NCBI GenBank assembly: GCA_012064415.1
Contig: SSNU01000469.1
Location: forward strand, 62,001-126,000
From: Gyrodactylus bullatarudis
Lineage: Eukaryota > Platyhelminthes > Monogenea > Gyrodactylidea > Gyrodactylidae
Length of the DNA: 64,000 bases
Direction: 5' to 3'
Below the pieces are notes generated by a model. The model saw nothing but the letters and a program-made list of their open reading frames with translations. It made no database searches and was not told where the DNA came from. Positions 1 to 9,900 of this stretch are shown in pieces. The stretch's first letter is position 1. The number at the start of each line of letters is the position of its first letter. A program made the position numbers and the translations under genes.

Positions 1-1399
1 TGATTTTGATTGATGGAGAATCTCTTTTAAAATAAAATAATGAAAATAATGTATTATGAATTCTTTTATTTTTTATTATGCAATATACAATGTGAATGTA
101 TTTTACAAATGATCAAGATTTGATATTGTCAGAAGAACCCAGGGCATAGCACAGGAAACGTTTATTTTCAACCTTGTAATGAAACTGGTATGCTTTTGAT
201 CGTAATAAATCTCCTGACCCTTGAATTATACTTTGAGTGAATGGTGCATATTCCAAAAATACCTATATTGTAAAGATGTAATAGAGATGAAAAATCTACT
301 ATTGATGAAGTATCTGAAAAAAGTTTACTCAAATAAATCATTCAAGTTTCGAAAAATTTCACCTTTAATTCAAACTACTTCCAAGTAAAACTAGAGAAAT
401 AATTTTTTTGTAGATATTCGTCGTACTCTTTCAGCGGTATCGGATGATAAGGTCGAATAGAAGTTGTAAATTAAAATGAGATTTTTGACAGTAAAATATC
501 TTTTTAACTGAAAATGAATAATATGGAGAATTCTCAGAATTGTAAAGTATGGAGTTAAAAAACCAAGAGTTGACAACCCTCACTACATTTTGACATCTCT
601 CTGTCCCTAGGGTGCCTAATTAAAGATTCCAGAATTATCTTGGATTAAAAGTTAAACTTAACTCCAAAGATCATATCTCTCATCTTTTAAATAGCCTTAG
701 ATTTGTAATCGATTCTACACAAAAAGTTGAAACTATTCAATCCTTCTCTCAAACATTCCTTCCCTAACCTGCAGAGTTTATAGGTTAACTTCCAACAAAT
801 TAAGAAACTTATTACAAATAAATATTAACAACAAAATAATCAAATTATAAAAGTGTAATTGGAGAGTATCTTTTCTGGATAGCTCCTAATTTTGATAAAA
901 ACCACAAATTTTTGTTCTGTTTTAAATCAATAGAGAATAGCTTAAAACCAAGTACTATGTATGTTTTCTTGATATTTTTAAAAGAAGATTTAATAAATAA
1001 GAAGCCTCATTAATTATTTAATTATTGGGCAATTTATGGATTTTACAAAAGTCTCAATTTTTTCAAGAACTAGAATATGATAGAGATTTTATCAAATCTA
1101 TACTATGAGCCCCACTTCTTCCAATTGAAGGAAATAAACCATATTTTTAGCAGCAAATTTTCATACATTTCGAGTGTTGAGAAATAAAAACTTGGAGAAT
1201 CAAAATCAGAAAAAGATAGCAATGATCAACATTCAATTTTCTACACACCAGCTATTTTCAGCAGACTTGGGGTTTAAGAATTTTCAAGCAGTAAAAATGA
1301 TCAAGAAATCAAAATTTGACTCCTTAGACAAGATTAAGCAAATTTGGTTATCTTAGTGGAACTTTGATCCTCATACCTTTTTATGCTAAAAAAATAAAA
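1..1399. other. A+T-rich sequence without a recognisable gene
   Basis: Short ORFs occur on both strands but none shows a conserved domain, and all are of the size expected by chance at this base composition. I see no RNA gene here. Confidence 0.5.
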
Positions 1400-1555
1400 A
1401 TCTACAGCTTGAATTTCGGGAAAATTGAAAATTTGATGTCAAATCGAAATAGGAAAAATGACCATATTTTTCAGGAAATCAATATTTCTTCAATCAATAA
1501 AAGTGGGCTGAATGTCAAAAAATTGGGGATGAAAAAATTGAGTTCTTTGTAAAAA
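1400..1555. repeat. Half copy of the foldback MITE family seen at 4.45 and 19.36 kb
   Basis: The end of this stretch (GATGAAAAAATTGAGTTC followed by TTTGTAAAAATTCC) resembles the terminal part of the 19.36-19.79 kb element. An internal piece, AAAAATGACCATATTT, also matches that element's interior. The inverted partner arm is not visible, so this looks like a truncated copy cut off by the large palindrome that begins at 1554. Confidence 0.45.
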
Positions 1556-2177
1556 TTCCTGGTTTAATAAAATTGTTTTAATGAATTGTTTTGAATGAAA
1601 ATTGTAAAAAAATTTCTCTTGAGCAATTCCAATTGATGAAAAACCAAAAAACTTTTCTGGTAGGTAGAAAAGAAAAATTAAAAATCAATTGGGCCATGGT
1701 AGTTCTAAATTGTGTGTATAGTTCTTTTGGATACATAGACTTGGATCTTCCTTCATGATATAAAATTTCTCTCTGATTTTAAGGTCCATACTTTGATCGC
1801 TTGAATTCTTACAAATTATCTTGAAATTGCTTTCATTCGCCTCGCAACCGCACCTAACAATGTGTGTTATGAATGTTAATAATAATGTTTTAACACATTG
1901 TTAGGTGCGGTTGCGAGGCGAATGAAAGCAATTTCAAGATAATTTGTAAGAATTCAAGCGATCAAAGTATGGACCTTAAAATCAGAGAGAAATGATGTAT
2001 CCAAAAGAACTATACACACAATTTAGAACTACCATGGCTCAATTGATTTTTAATTTTTCTTTTCTACCTACCAGAAAAGTTTTTTGGTTTTTCATCAATT
2101 GGAATTGCTCAAGAGAAATTTTTTTACAATTTTCATTCAAAACAATTCATTAAAACAATTTTATTAAACCAGGAATT
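1554..2177. repeat. 624-bp near-perfect palindrome (foldback repeat)
   Basis: Bases 1554 to about 1865 are the reverse complement of about 1892 to 2177, around a loop of some 26 bases. The arms are nearly identical except that the right arm lacks about 28 bp present in the left (between AGAGAGAAAT and ATGTATCC). A further copy of one arm lies at 61.50-61.77 kb and still has those 28 bp, so the right arm suffered a deletion. No coding capacity is visible. It looks like two head-to-head copies of one short repeat, or a foldback transposon. Confidence 0.85.
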
Positions 2178-2250
2178 GAGACTGAAGAGACCTGGCGAAA
2201 TGCAAATATCTCTTTGAATATAATTCTTTTGTTATAATTTTAATTGATGA
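2169..2250 (+). repeat. 3' part of the palindrome repeat unit with CTGANGA-GAAA motif
   Basis: Directly after the right palindrome arm, CCAGG (2169-2173), CTGAAGA (2182-2188), CCTGG (2191-2195) and CGAAA (2196-2200) follow in order. The two 5-mers are complementary. The same arrangement with changed but still complementary 5-mers occurs at 63.20 and 20.22 kb. The tract that follows, to about 2250, is shared with 61.72-61.77 kb, so it belongs to the repeat unit. Confidence 0.5.
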
Positions 2251-2358
2251 ATATTTCCAACTATCCGGACGTATATGAAAATGTACGTATATTTTTATCT
2301 AATAATAAATAGAAAAGATTTAGTAATAGTTTTCTCTAGGATTCAATTTTCTAGGCAT

Positions 2359-3210
2359 CTATAAATGTACAATTTCTGGTGAGAATAAACATATTTTTAG
2401 ATAAAATTTGTCCTTAATTAAAGTAATAAGAATAGTTATAAAGGTACAACTTACTTCTCCATCAATGTTATTCGAATAGCCCGTTTTTAATTGATCAATC
2501 TGAATGGCAAGAGTTGAGCGTTCAGCAAGACTCAAAAGGTAGAAGAAACTTTCATCAGATTCCAAGATTTCCTCTTTCTGCTCGAATATATCAATCTTAT
2601 CGGGTTTGATTTTTTTCAAAAACTCATGATTCCCCAGACAACTGGAGATGATCAAGTTGAATTTCGATTTTATTCCCTCTATTAATTTGATCAAATCTAC
2701 AGGTTGTATACCATAGTCGAAAGCAGAGAGTAGGTTGTCGATGAAGATGAATTTTTTCTCCTTATTTCCAGCTTCAAATTGTTGGACGGTATTGATAATA
2801 GACTGACAAATACTTTGTGAATCATTAGATAAATTATCTATTATAGACCAAGACTGAGGCTTCTCTTTAACGATTGAATCTTCAGATTGACTCTTGAGTC
2901 TTTCAAATAAATCTGACTGTCTTACAAATGTAGAGGGATTGTTTTCAAAGAGTATGAGAAGTACACTAGATTCAGTGTCTTTGTCAACTTGGTCTAATAG
3001 GTATCTGAATAGAGGTTGACTATCCGAGTTGTTGATTTGGGAGAGGAATATTGAAGAATTTCTTTCCTGTAGGACCTTGTTAATTTCAGGGATGTAATCG
3101 CAGAGATCTGTCTGGAATATAATACAGTTTATGCAATAAGTATAGAATGAAGTCAAGGCTGAGGAAATGAAAATTAAGAATGATGAATCTCTTAAAAAGG
3201 GGAAATGCAT
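2359..3210 (-). CDS. ELP6: Elongator complex subunit 6 (ELP6)
   Basis: ELP6 forms a RecA-like hexameric ring with ELP4 and ELP5 inside Elongator, which modifies wobble uridines of tRNAs. Two exons, 2455-3210 and 2359-2412, join across a 42-nt intron to give 269 residues (human protein 266). Family marks are the buried strand FIFIDNLLSAFDYG, the LKTGYSNNIDGE stretch matching the vertebrate LATGFCRDVHGQ, and the C-terminus KICLFSPEIVHL matching the family's final SP-x-V-L. The intron length is a multiple of three with no stop, so unspliced reading is possible, but splicing restores family spacing. The ATG chosen (3210) is the first after a stop; the N-terminus is about 20-30 residues shorter than expected, so a further 5' exon may be missing. 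It starts only 27 bp after the stop of the upstream gene on the same strand. Confidence 0.8.
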   Translation of the reverse strand: MHFPFLRDSSFLIFISSALTSFYTYCINCIIFQTDLCDYIPEINKVLQERNSSIFLSQINNSDSQPLFRYLLDQVDKDTESSVLLILFENNPSTFVRQSDLFERLKSQSEDSIVKEKPQSWSIIDNLSNDSQSICQSIINTVQQFEAGNKEKKFIFIDNLLSAFDYGIQPVDLIKLIEGIKSKFNLIISSCLGNHEFLKKIKPDKIDIFEQKEEILESDESFFYLLSLAERSTLAIQIDQLKTGYSNNIDGEVSCTFITILITLIKDKFYLKICLFSPEIVHL

Positions 3211-3237
3211 AAATGATTTTATTATCCATGGAAATAT

Positions 3238-6218
3238 TCAAACAAGAGATTCTTTCAGTAGTCTCTGATTGTACATTGCATGAGCTTCATTCACAATTTT
3301 GGCTAGAAGAATTCCAAAACAGATTAGGAACAATGGCAAATAAATTGTCAGCTTAATTTGATTCTTCCAATGTGGGAAAACTGAAATCTTAAGACATGGA
3401 AGAGAATGTGATACAATTTGATTAGTGTCACCTTTCTCTGTGAAAATTAAAAGGTCTAGACATTTGGACCAGTGTCTATTCATCCTGGGTATACGCAGAT
3501 ATTCCACTATTCTTACAGATGAATTATTCCTATGATAACTACCCATTGCTTTGTGACCGAGGATTGATGAGTGGAGTTGAGATTCCAAATGTCGATTTCC
3601 AGTTGCTGGGTCAACAAGCTTCAAGTAAGGTAAGAAAAAGGATTAAAAGATAAATTTGACCATTTATTGATCATCAATAGCATACTTCAAGGTAAAACTT
3701 GTGGTTAAGAATGGATTCTCCATCACCAAGAAATGGAATGTTTATTTGAACCTCGAATGTGATATCGTTACTAGGAGATTCTTCAGATATTAGATTATTC
3801 TCATAGACACTTGTGAATTGCTCCTCTCCTGGTCTTTTGATAAAAAGGGATACCTATTTAATTTAAAGAGCATGAATAAACCATTATAAGACGATGTTAG
3901 ATTGAGAAACTTTACCTCATTGTAGGCTGGCTTCATCAGGTATGGTTCTAAGAATCATGAAAATAAAAATTGTTCTATTGTGGTAACTATTGAGGAAACT
4001 CACTAGAATAATAATTTCTTTGAGAGTATGAAGAAAAGTGGAATACATCATGGATAGATGTCAAGATAATATCTACATACAAGAGACAATGTCCACTAGA
4101 TGAATCCATCTTACATTTAATGAGACCTAATGGAGCAAGATTGGTTGAGTAGTGCTGGTGAGAATTGGGAGTCATTGTATTATCTTCCATTTGTTCTATG
4201 TCCAAATGAGATCCGTGGAATATCTCAGATATTTCCGTTGGATCTGGCAATTGAACGATGTTTACCTTGTAGTTGTCAAGATTTACATGAACCATTTGTC
4301 CATCTTGGCAAAGAATCAGCTACAAAAGATAATGAAACAGGGTCTATTATCAAGATTTTACATGAGGTGAAAAGTATTTATTTCCAAATATCATAAATTA
4401 AAAGTAACCTAAAAATATTTTCGTCATTATCAAATTTAATTTAAAAATATAAACCTAGTTGAGATGAAGATGAGAATCTACTATATTTACAAAAACCTCA
4501 ATATTTTTCTCCAGAAAGTAAGGAAGAAAATAATTTTCTGAATTCCATGATGAAACAATGCAGTAATTTGTGGATATTGGAAAATTTTCCGGAAAAATTC
4601 AACCTGACCAAAATTAGACCGATTTTTGGCAATTCGGAAATGCACCAAATTTCCCCTTTTTCAACTTTCGAACTCAAAATTTTCATCGATGTCAAAGATT
4701 TGAAGCAGTTTCCGGAAATTTTTTTTTCCACAAATTATTGCCTTGTTTCATCATGGAATTCAGAAAATTATTTTCTTCCTTACTTCCTGGAGAAAAAATT
4801 GAGGTTTTTGTAAATATAGTAGATTCTCATCTTCATGTCAACTAGGTTTAGAAAAAATAATGAATAAATCAAAGAAAAAAGCCATCTTCAACTTACCAAA
4901 CACTGGCTATTGTTTTCATTCCTAAAGAGTATTGGTTTGCCTTCACTAGCGAAAAAAGTTCTATTGATCAAATGGTCATCTAAAAGTTTTAGTGGAAATC
5001 GATCGTGATCTATGATGGTCCCATCAAAAGCTTTTAGGATTATCAAAAATCCATTTTGAGTAATTAGACCAACAACGAGGTCAGTTTTATAATGGAAAAT
5101 GATTGGTTGATATGCAGTTTCATAGTCGTCTGTATTAAAGTTTTTTATCTCTGAGAATGACCATTTGACCAGAAAATTTTCCAGTTTATTCCTTCGATAA
5201 ACCAATGAAACTTCTTTAACGGTATAATGAATACAGCAAAACTCCTCATCACAGAGAATTTGTTCACAACTCGCGAATGAAGATTCTATTGGATAACTAG
5301 TAAGATTGAAAGTTTTAGTGGACAACTGGTTCTGATTATTATCTTTGGAGACAATAGCTAAATGAAGGAGACCATCTGACGTTGTTATGAGAAATTGGTT
5401 TTCTAACAAGCCAGTCGAAATTAATTTCACATCGGAATGTAAAATCGATTTCTAAATTCATTAAGATCATTGAAATCTTACTCCAGTGTGCAGTTTTCTT
5501 TGAATATTGAAATTTTTCTGGGGCAAAAGGTTGTAAACCTCTTTAAATAACTCTTGTTCATCAGGCTCATACGTATTTGCTGTCAATGTTTCAGGCGTAA
5601 TATTGATGCGATCTTCCAGTTTTAGCATCAAGTCTTTAGAGAGAACTTTGAAATAAAGAGTCTGGTTTATTTGAAATGTTAAATGCAAAACTTTTTCGAG
5701 GCTGTGTTTAAAATCTGAGTTTGTCACAATCCAAACTAAATTAACTCCTTTGATATTAGAAGAGTTTACAAAAGAATTCGGAGGATTTTCATATAACTAT
5801 AAAACAATAGAGTAAACCTTTTACTTCAATTTCATTATACAACTCTCCATCAGATTTGACTAAGGTAATACCAGTAGAAGTCGGAATTAAAATAAGATCA
5901 TGAGAATGGCTAATGTCCTATGATTTAATGAGAGAAGAGACATACATGTACAGTACTATGTAAGACTTTTTTTTCTGAATGATAAGGCCAAAAATTTGAA
6001 AGATGTTTTTCTTCTGCTGAATCAACAACTGTTGTTATTCCATTGAAAGTACTAACAAATACAGACTTCTTCTCTTTATCAAGAGAAGGCTGATTAACTA
6101 TAACATAATTTGGATTGTGCAAATGATTTTCAATGTGAAAATGAAGTGAATTATCGAGGGCAGAGAAGGAAAAAGCAAATTGAATAAGTAATAAATTCAA
6201 TACATTTTTCGTATTCAT
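3238..6218 (-). CDS. Unrecognised type I membrane protein, 710 residues
   Basis: Eight exons (5946-6218, 5825-5917, 5482-5796, 4897-5451, 4004-4319, 3916-3947, 3686-3853, 3238-3618) keep one frame of 710 codons. Three introns are only 28, 28 and 30 nt. The protein begins with a signal peptide (MNTKNVLNLLLIQFAFSFSA), has a long strand-rich luminal or extracellular part with beta-propeller-like blades (for example VFVSTFNGITTVVDS, FLITTSDGLLHLAIV), and ends with a transmembrane helix (IYLPLFLICFGILLAKI) and a short basic tail. A conserved-looking stretch, ILGHKAMGSYHRNNSSVRIV, lies near the C-terminus. I do not recognise the family. I considered EMC1, IRE1, ITFG1 and CatSper auxiliary subunits and could not match any. 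One intron holds a foldback MITE. Confidence 0.75.
4450..4850. mobile_element. Foldback MITE with TA target duplication, inside an intron
   Basis: About 125 bp at the left (starting TA AACCTAGTTGAGATGAAG) is inverted at the right (ending TTCATGTCAACTAGGTT TA). The TA at each end fits a Tc1/mariner-type target duplication. It lies in the intron between 4320 and 4896 of the unrecognised membrane-protein gene. The ends resemble the 19.36-19.79 kb element. There is no internal ORF of note, so it is non-autonomous. Confidence 0.8.
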
Positions 6219-6299
6219 CAAATAACAAAACAAACGTAATTAAACATGAGAAATTTTATTTGAATGTGATGTAAATTACAAATATAAATAAAAATATAT
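6219..6299. promoter_or_regulatory. 81-bp head-to-head intergenic region (shared promoter)
   Basis: The start codons of the membrane-protein gene (minus) and MEAF6 (plus) are separated by only 81 A+T-rich bases, which must hold both promoters and 5' UTRs. No TATA element can be singled out in this composition. Confidence 0.6.
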
Positions 6300-6752
6300 A
6301 TGCCAGATATTAATTTGAAAAATGTCCCTGCTAACCTTAAAACAGAGCTCACAGATTTAATAAAGCAAAGGAGATCTTTGACAGAATCACTGGCCTCGTT
6401 AGAAAGGCAAATTTATCTATTTGAAGGAAGTTATCTCGAAGATACTGCTCCATATGGTAACATAATAAAGGGATGGGACAAGTACCTGGCAAACAGTTCA
6501 AGTTCTATCATCCCTTTATCAATGAATAAAAATTCAGATAAAAAATCTAAAAAATTCAGGGATGCCGAGAGATTGTTTTCCCGTTCTTCGGTAACATCTA
6601 TGGCTTCAGTCAATTCCCATAATGGGGATACCAAATTTGATCTGGGTGTCTTGAGTGGAAATGAAGACATTCCGAATGACTTCGATGATGAAAATAACTT
6701 TCCTGATATTTCAGATGATTATTCCAATCAAAGAAAGAAAATAAAAAGATGA
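6300..6752 (+). CDS. MEAF6: MYST/Esa1-associated factor 6 (MEAF6/Eaf6)
   Basis: MEAF6 is a small shared subunit of NuA4, HBO1 and MOZ/MORF histone acetyltransferase complexes in the nucleus. This intronless ORF encodes 150 residues. Residues about 13-60 hold the family core: a short coiled coil ([20 protein letters not shown]) followed by [20 protein letters not shown]. The second signature, [19 protein letters not shown], lies at about 87-105 and matches vertebrate FKEAERLFSKSSVTSAAAV. The tail is acidic and ends in a basic cluster (QRKKIKR). It is divergent with the membrane-protein gene and convergent with FHIP1 170 bp further on. Confidence 0.93.
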   Translation: MPDINLKNVPANLKTELTDLIKQRRSLTESLASLERQIYLFEGSYLEDTAPYGNIIKGWDKYLANSSSSIIPLSMNKNSDKKSKKFRDAERLFSRSSVTSMASVNSHNGDTKFDLGVLSGNEDIPNDFDDENNFPDISDDYSNQRKKIKR

Positions 6753-6922
6753 CTCTTGAACACCTTAATAAGATGGACTCTGAACAAGTTACTAATTAGT
6801 ATTTACTATCAACTTGATAGTATCAAGTCATAATTAAGGTTTCCCTATGTATATAATATGTATAATGAAATCAATATAAATGAAAAACAAAATTAAAATA
6901 GGAATAAATTGATTGTAAAACT

Positions 6923-9900
6923 CTATCCTATCCGGCTGAAATTTTTTCCATGCTCTCGAGCTGCAATTGAGAGTGAATGAATAATTTCTTGGAATAGCAA
7001 AGCTGAAAAAATAACATTTCTTTTTTGGTGTGATACTTCATGACCTTTGGCAGTTGCCTCTATGAAAGACTTTGATGACTTTCTAGATGTACTGATAAAG
7101 ACAAACTCTGAAAGTCGTTGATATAAAGATGAGGAATTAGAGGAGCTCGATTGTGAACTGTTTGACCTGTTGTATTTTTTTTTCATTGCATCCAACATTT
7201 CTGACTCGGAGCTAATGATTGTAGGATTGAGAGTATTTTCATGGCTTGGTCCATCTAGAGAAAATTAAAGGATACAGCGATAATAATTGAAACAATTAAC
7301 TCACTGATAAGAAATCTATTTGCTTCTGACAATAAATCATCCTTGTATGGTATCTCAGAGAGAGCCAGAGATAATTTTAGTTCGACCTCTTTGAGAATCT
7401 AAAATAAGTTCAAGGGAATGAAAAAAAACAAATACAATATTGCTTTCACTTTTTCTCACTTGTAGTAGACTGCCAGTCTTGAAATGTGAAGTTTCGCTTA
7501 CGGAGGGATTTATTTGGTGAAAAATATAAAAGTGTATTACTGGATAAGAGTATGTTGCCAAGGTCATGATAATATCGTACAGAACCAAATTTCCATAAAA
7601 ATTATTCTGGGTCATGTTAAAGATTCTGGTGAAAAGCACAGATAAGAATGGTCCCAGACCATGGCCATATGGGGATTTTTTTAGACTGCTAATAATTGGA
7701 GGATATTGGGGTTTAGTTAATATATCGAGGACCAGATCATTCGAAAGATTTAGTGATGGTTTTGAATTTTTTTCTTCCAATTTTTCAATGGTCAATGAAT
7801 TTTTAAATTCACTAAAATAATCCTCGGGATTATCATTCAAGAGGGTTCTGAGAAAGATTTTGTTGGGTAATGAAATCATTGGGAGAGGATATGGTCGAAT
7901 ACGCTCCTCCAAGTAATCAATATCAATAAGGCTAAGATGCTCGATGAATTTATCGAGATCTGTATTTTTATCGAGCAAAATACTCAGGTTTCCCTTCAAA
8001 GTTTCCTCACCTCGGATAAAATCAATGGAGACTAAGCTTTCATCGGAATACCTTCGAGATTTGCGTCTTAAACTTCTCTTTAATTCGGCACAGCTCAGAG
8101 TCATTGTATTTTCTAGATTGTCTGGCGGGATTTCATCATGAAGATAGTTTGTGAATAACTCTTTCGGACCATATAGTTCAGTCGGTTCAAACGTCGGCTG
8201 AAAAATTGCAGGTGTGTAGGAATATTTCCAAATTTTATTGCATGCCAAGAGACAATGGGAGATTTTCTTTATACAGTCTCTCTGTAAACTTTCAAGGTAA
8301 TCTTGAGAGCTAAGAAAATGAATTTTATTTGATTCTGATTTGTGATACTATTTATATACCATCGATTGAGCGGGAGGATTTTATCCCTTGCACATTTTTA
8401 TGATTGACCAATCAGAACGCAAGAAAATTGAAATTCATCTTAATTACCTCAAACCTGGTATCAAAATATAGGTTATACAATTTCAAGAAGATTGAGCCAT
8501 GTCTCACAAATGTAGGACGAAAAATGGAGATTTTGTAAGCCTCAATGTAATTTTTGTAAATTGAGAAATAATATAACAGCTGGTGTGATAACTAGAGTTA
8601 CAATCAAGCCCTTTTTCACACCTAAACTAAAACAGAAAATATTTGTTCAACGATAAAAAGTTAGCATCGAAAATAACTCTGAATCTGAATTGGTTTTTCA
8701 CAGTTGAAATGAAGTTCATTAATGAAATCAGTTTATTTCTTAAAAGATTTGGTAGTTCTAAGCCTAATTAATTTCATTAATTATTATGATGAAGCTATGA
8801 AAGTTTTGATTTCATTATAATGTCTAACAAGCTTGAATTAAGACGTAAAATCTTGAAGCTCCTTAATCAGGGTATCATATCTAAAGAAATCTGCACTAGA
8901 CTCAATGTTTCAATGAGTCAAATAAAGTATGCTAGAAAGGTTGGTACCACAACAAGTACCAGACAAGAGAAGATTATTTTCCTTGAATCCATGTTGAATG
9001 ATAAAACACTCTCTATTCAAAAGGCAATTACTCTTGTCAATGAACGATTTCCCGAGAGTGAAGAAAATCTTGTTGACAAACAGTGGATTAGAGATGCCAG
9101 AAAATATAGTTTGCTAATAGCCAGGAAAATAGTAAACAATTTTAATTCAACTTTTCTTTAGAAATCTACCAGACAGCGCTTTCTGACTATTCAAGATAGA
9201 CTCAAAATAGCGGAAAAAGTTGGAACAACAAATTCGAAGAAAATTGCAAACCAATTTAATCTGGACAATAGAACAGTTGAAAACTATGACCAACAAATCT
9301 TTCAAATCAGAGAAGCAGTTGCGAAAGGTCGATCAGGAATGAAAAATTTATCCATACATCAGGCGAAAAATCACCAATTCTCTTCATAGGTTCGTAAATT
9401 TATTTATAACACTTTTCAAGGAAAATCTAAAAAGCCGAGATGTTTCCCCAGATTAGTTGAAAATTACAAAGCCTCCAAAAATGCATGGATGACTCGAGAG
9501 ATATTCCAGGAGTGGCTTATTGGATTTAGTCAATATGATGGTGAAAGAAGAGTACTACTCCTTCTGGAGAATTTCAATGGCCATAATGATATAAATATTC
9601 CAGATAACATTAGAATTCTCTTATAATAAAATTTATTAAAACTTAGGTCAATATTAGGATTCTCAGCCATGGTCATCCAAACGTTTTGACGGTGATTGTC
9701 TTCACACGCCTTCTTCAGTGGTACGACGAGTTTATCAAAAACAAAATACTACTTATATACTTTCATGAATTCATCCCTATCAGTTTTGTCCAATCAGATG
9801 AGAGAAAAGAATAATACAAGAGGCTGACCTATGATAATAAAGTATTGATAATCAGAAAGGAATAGGAGTATAATTTTTCATCAGATTTAATTTAACTTCC

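Noticed and set aside
1174..1552. Two small plus-strand ORFs
   Set aside because: They lie in or next to repeat sequence and have no conserved motif.
6923..8301. Treating this block as a gene separate from the exons at 10.4-14.2 kb
   Set aside because: Both halves match consecutive parts of FHIP1, and the exon phases fit across the 8302-10434 intron.
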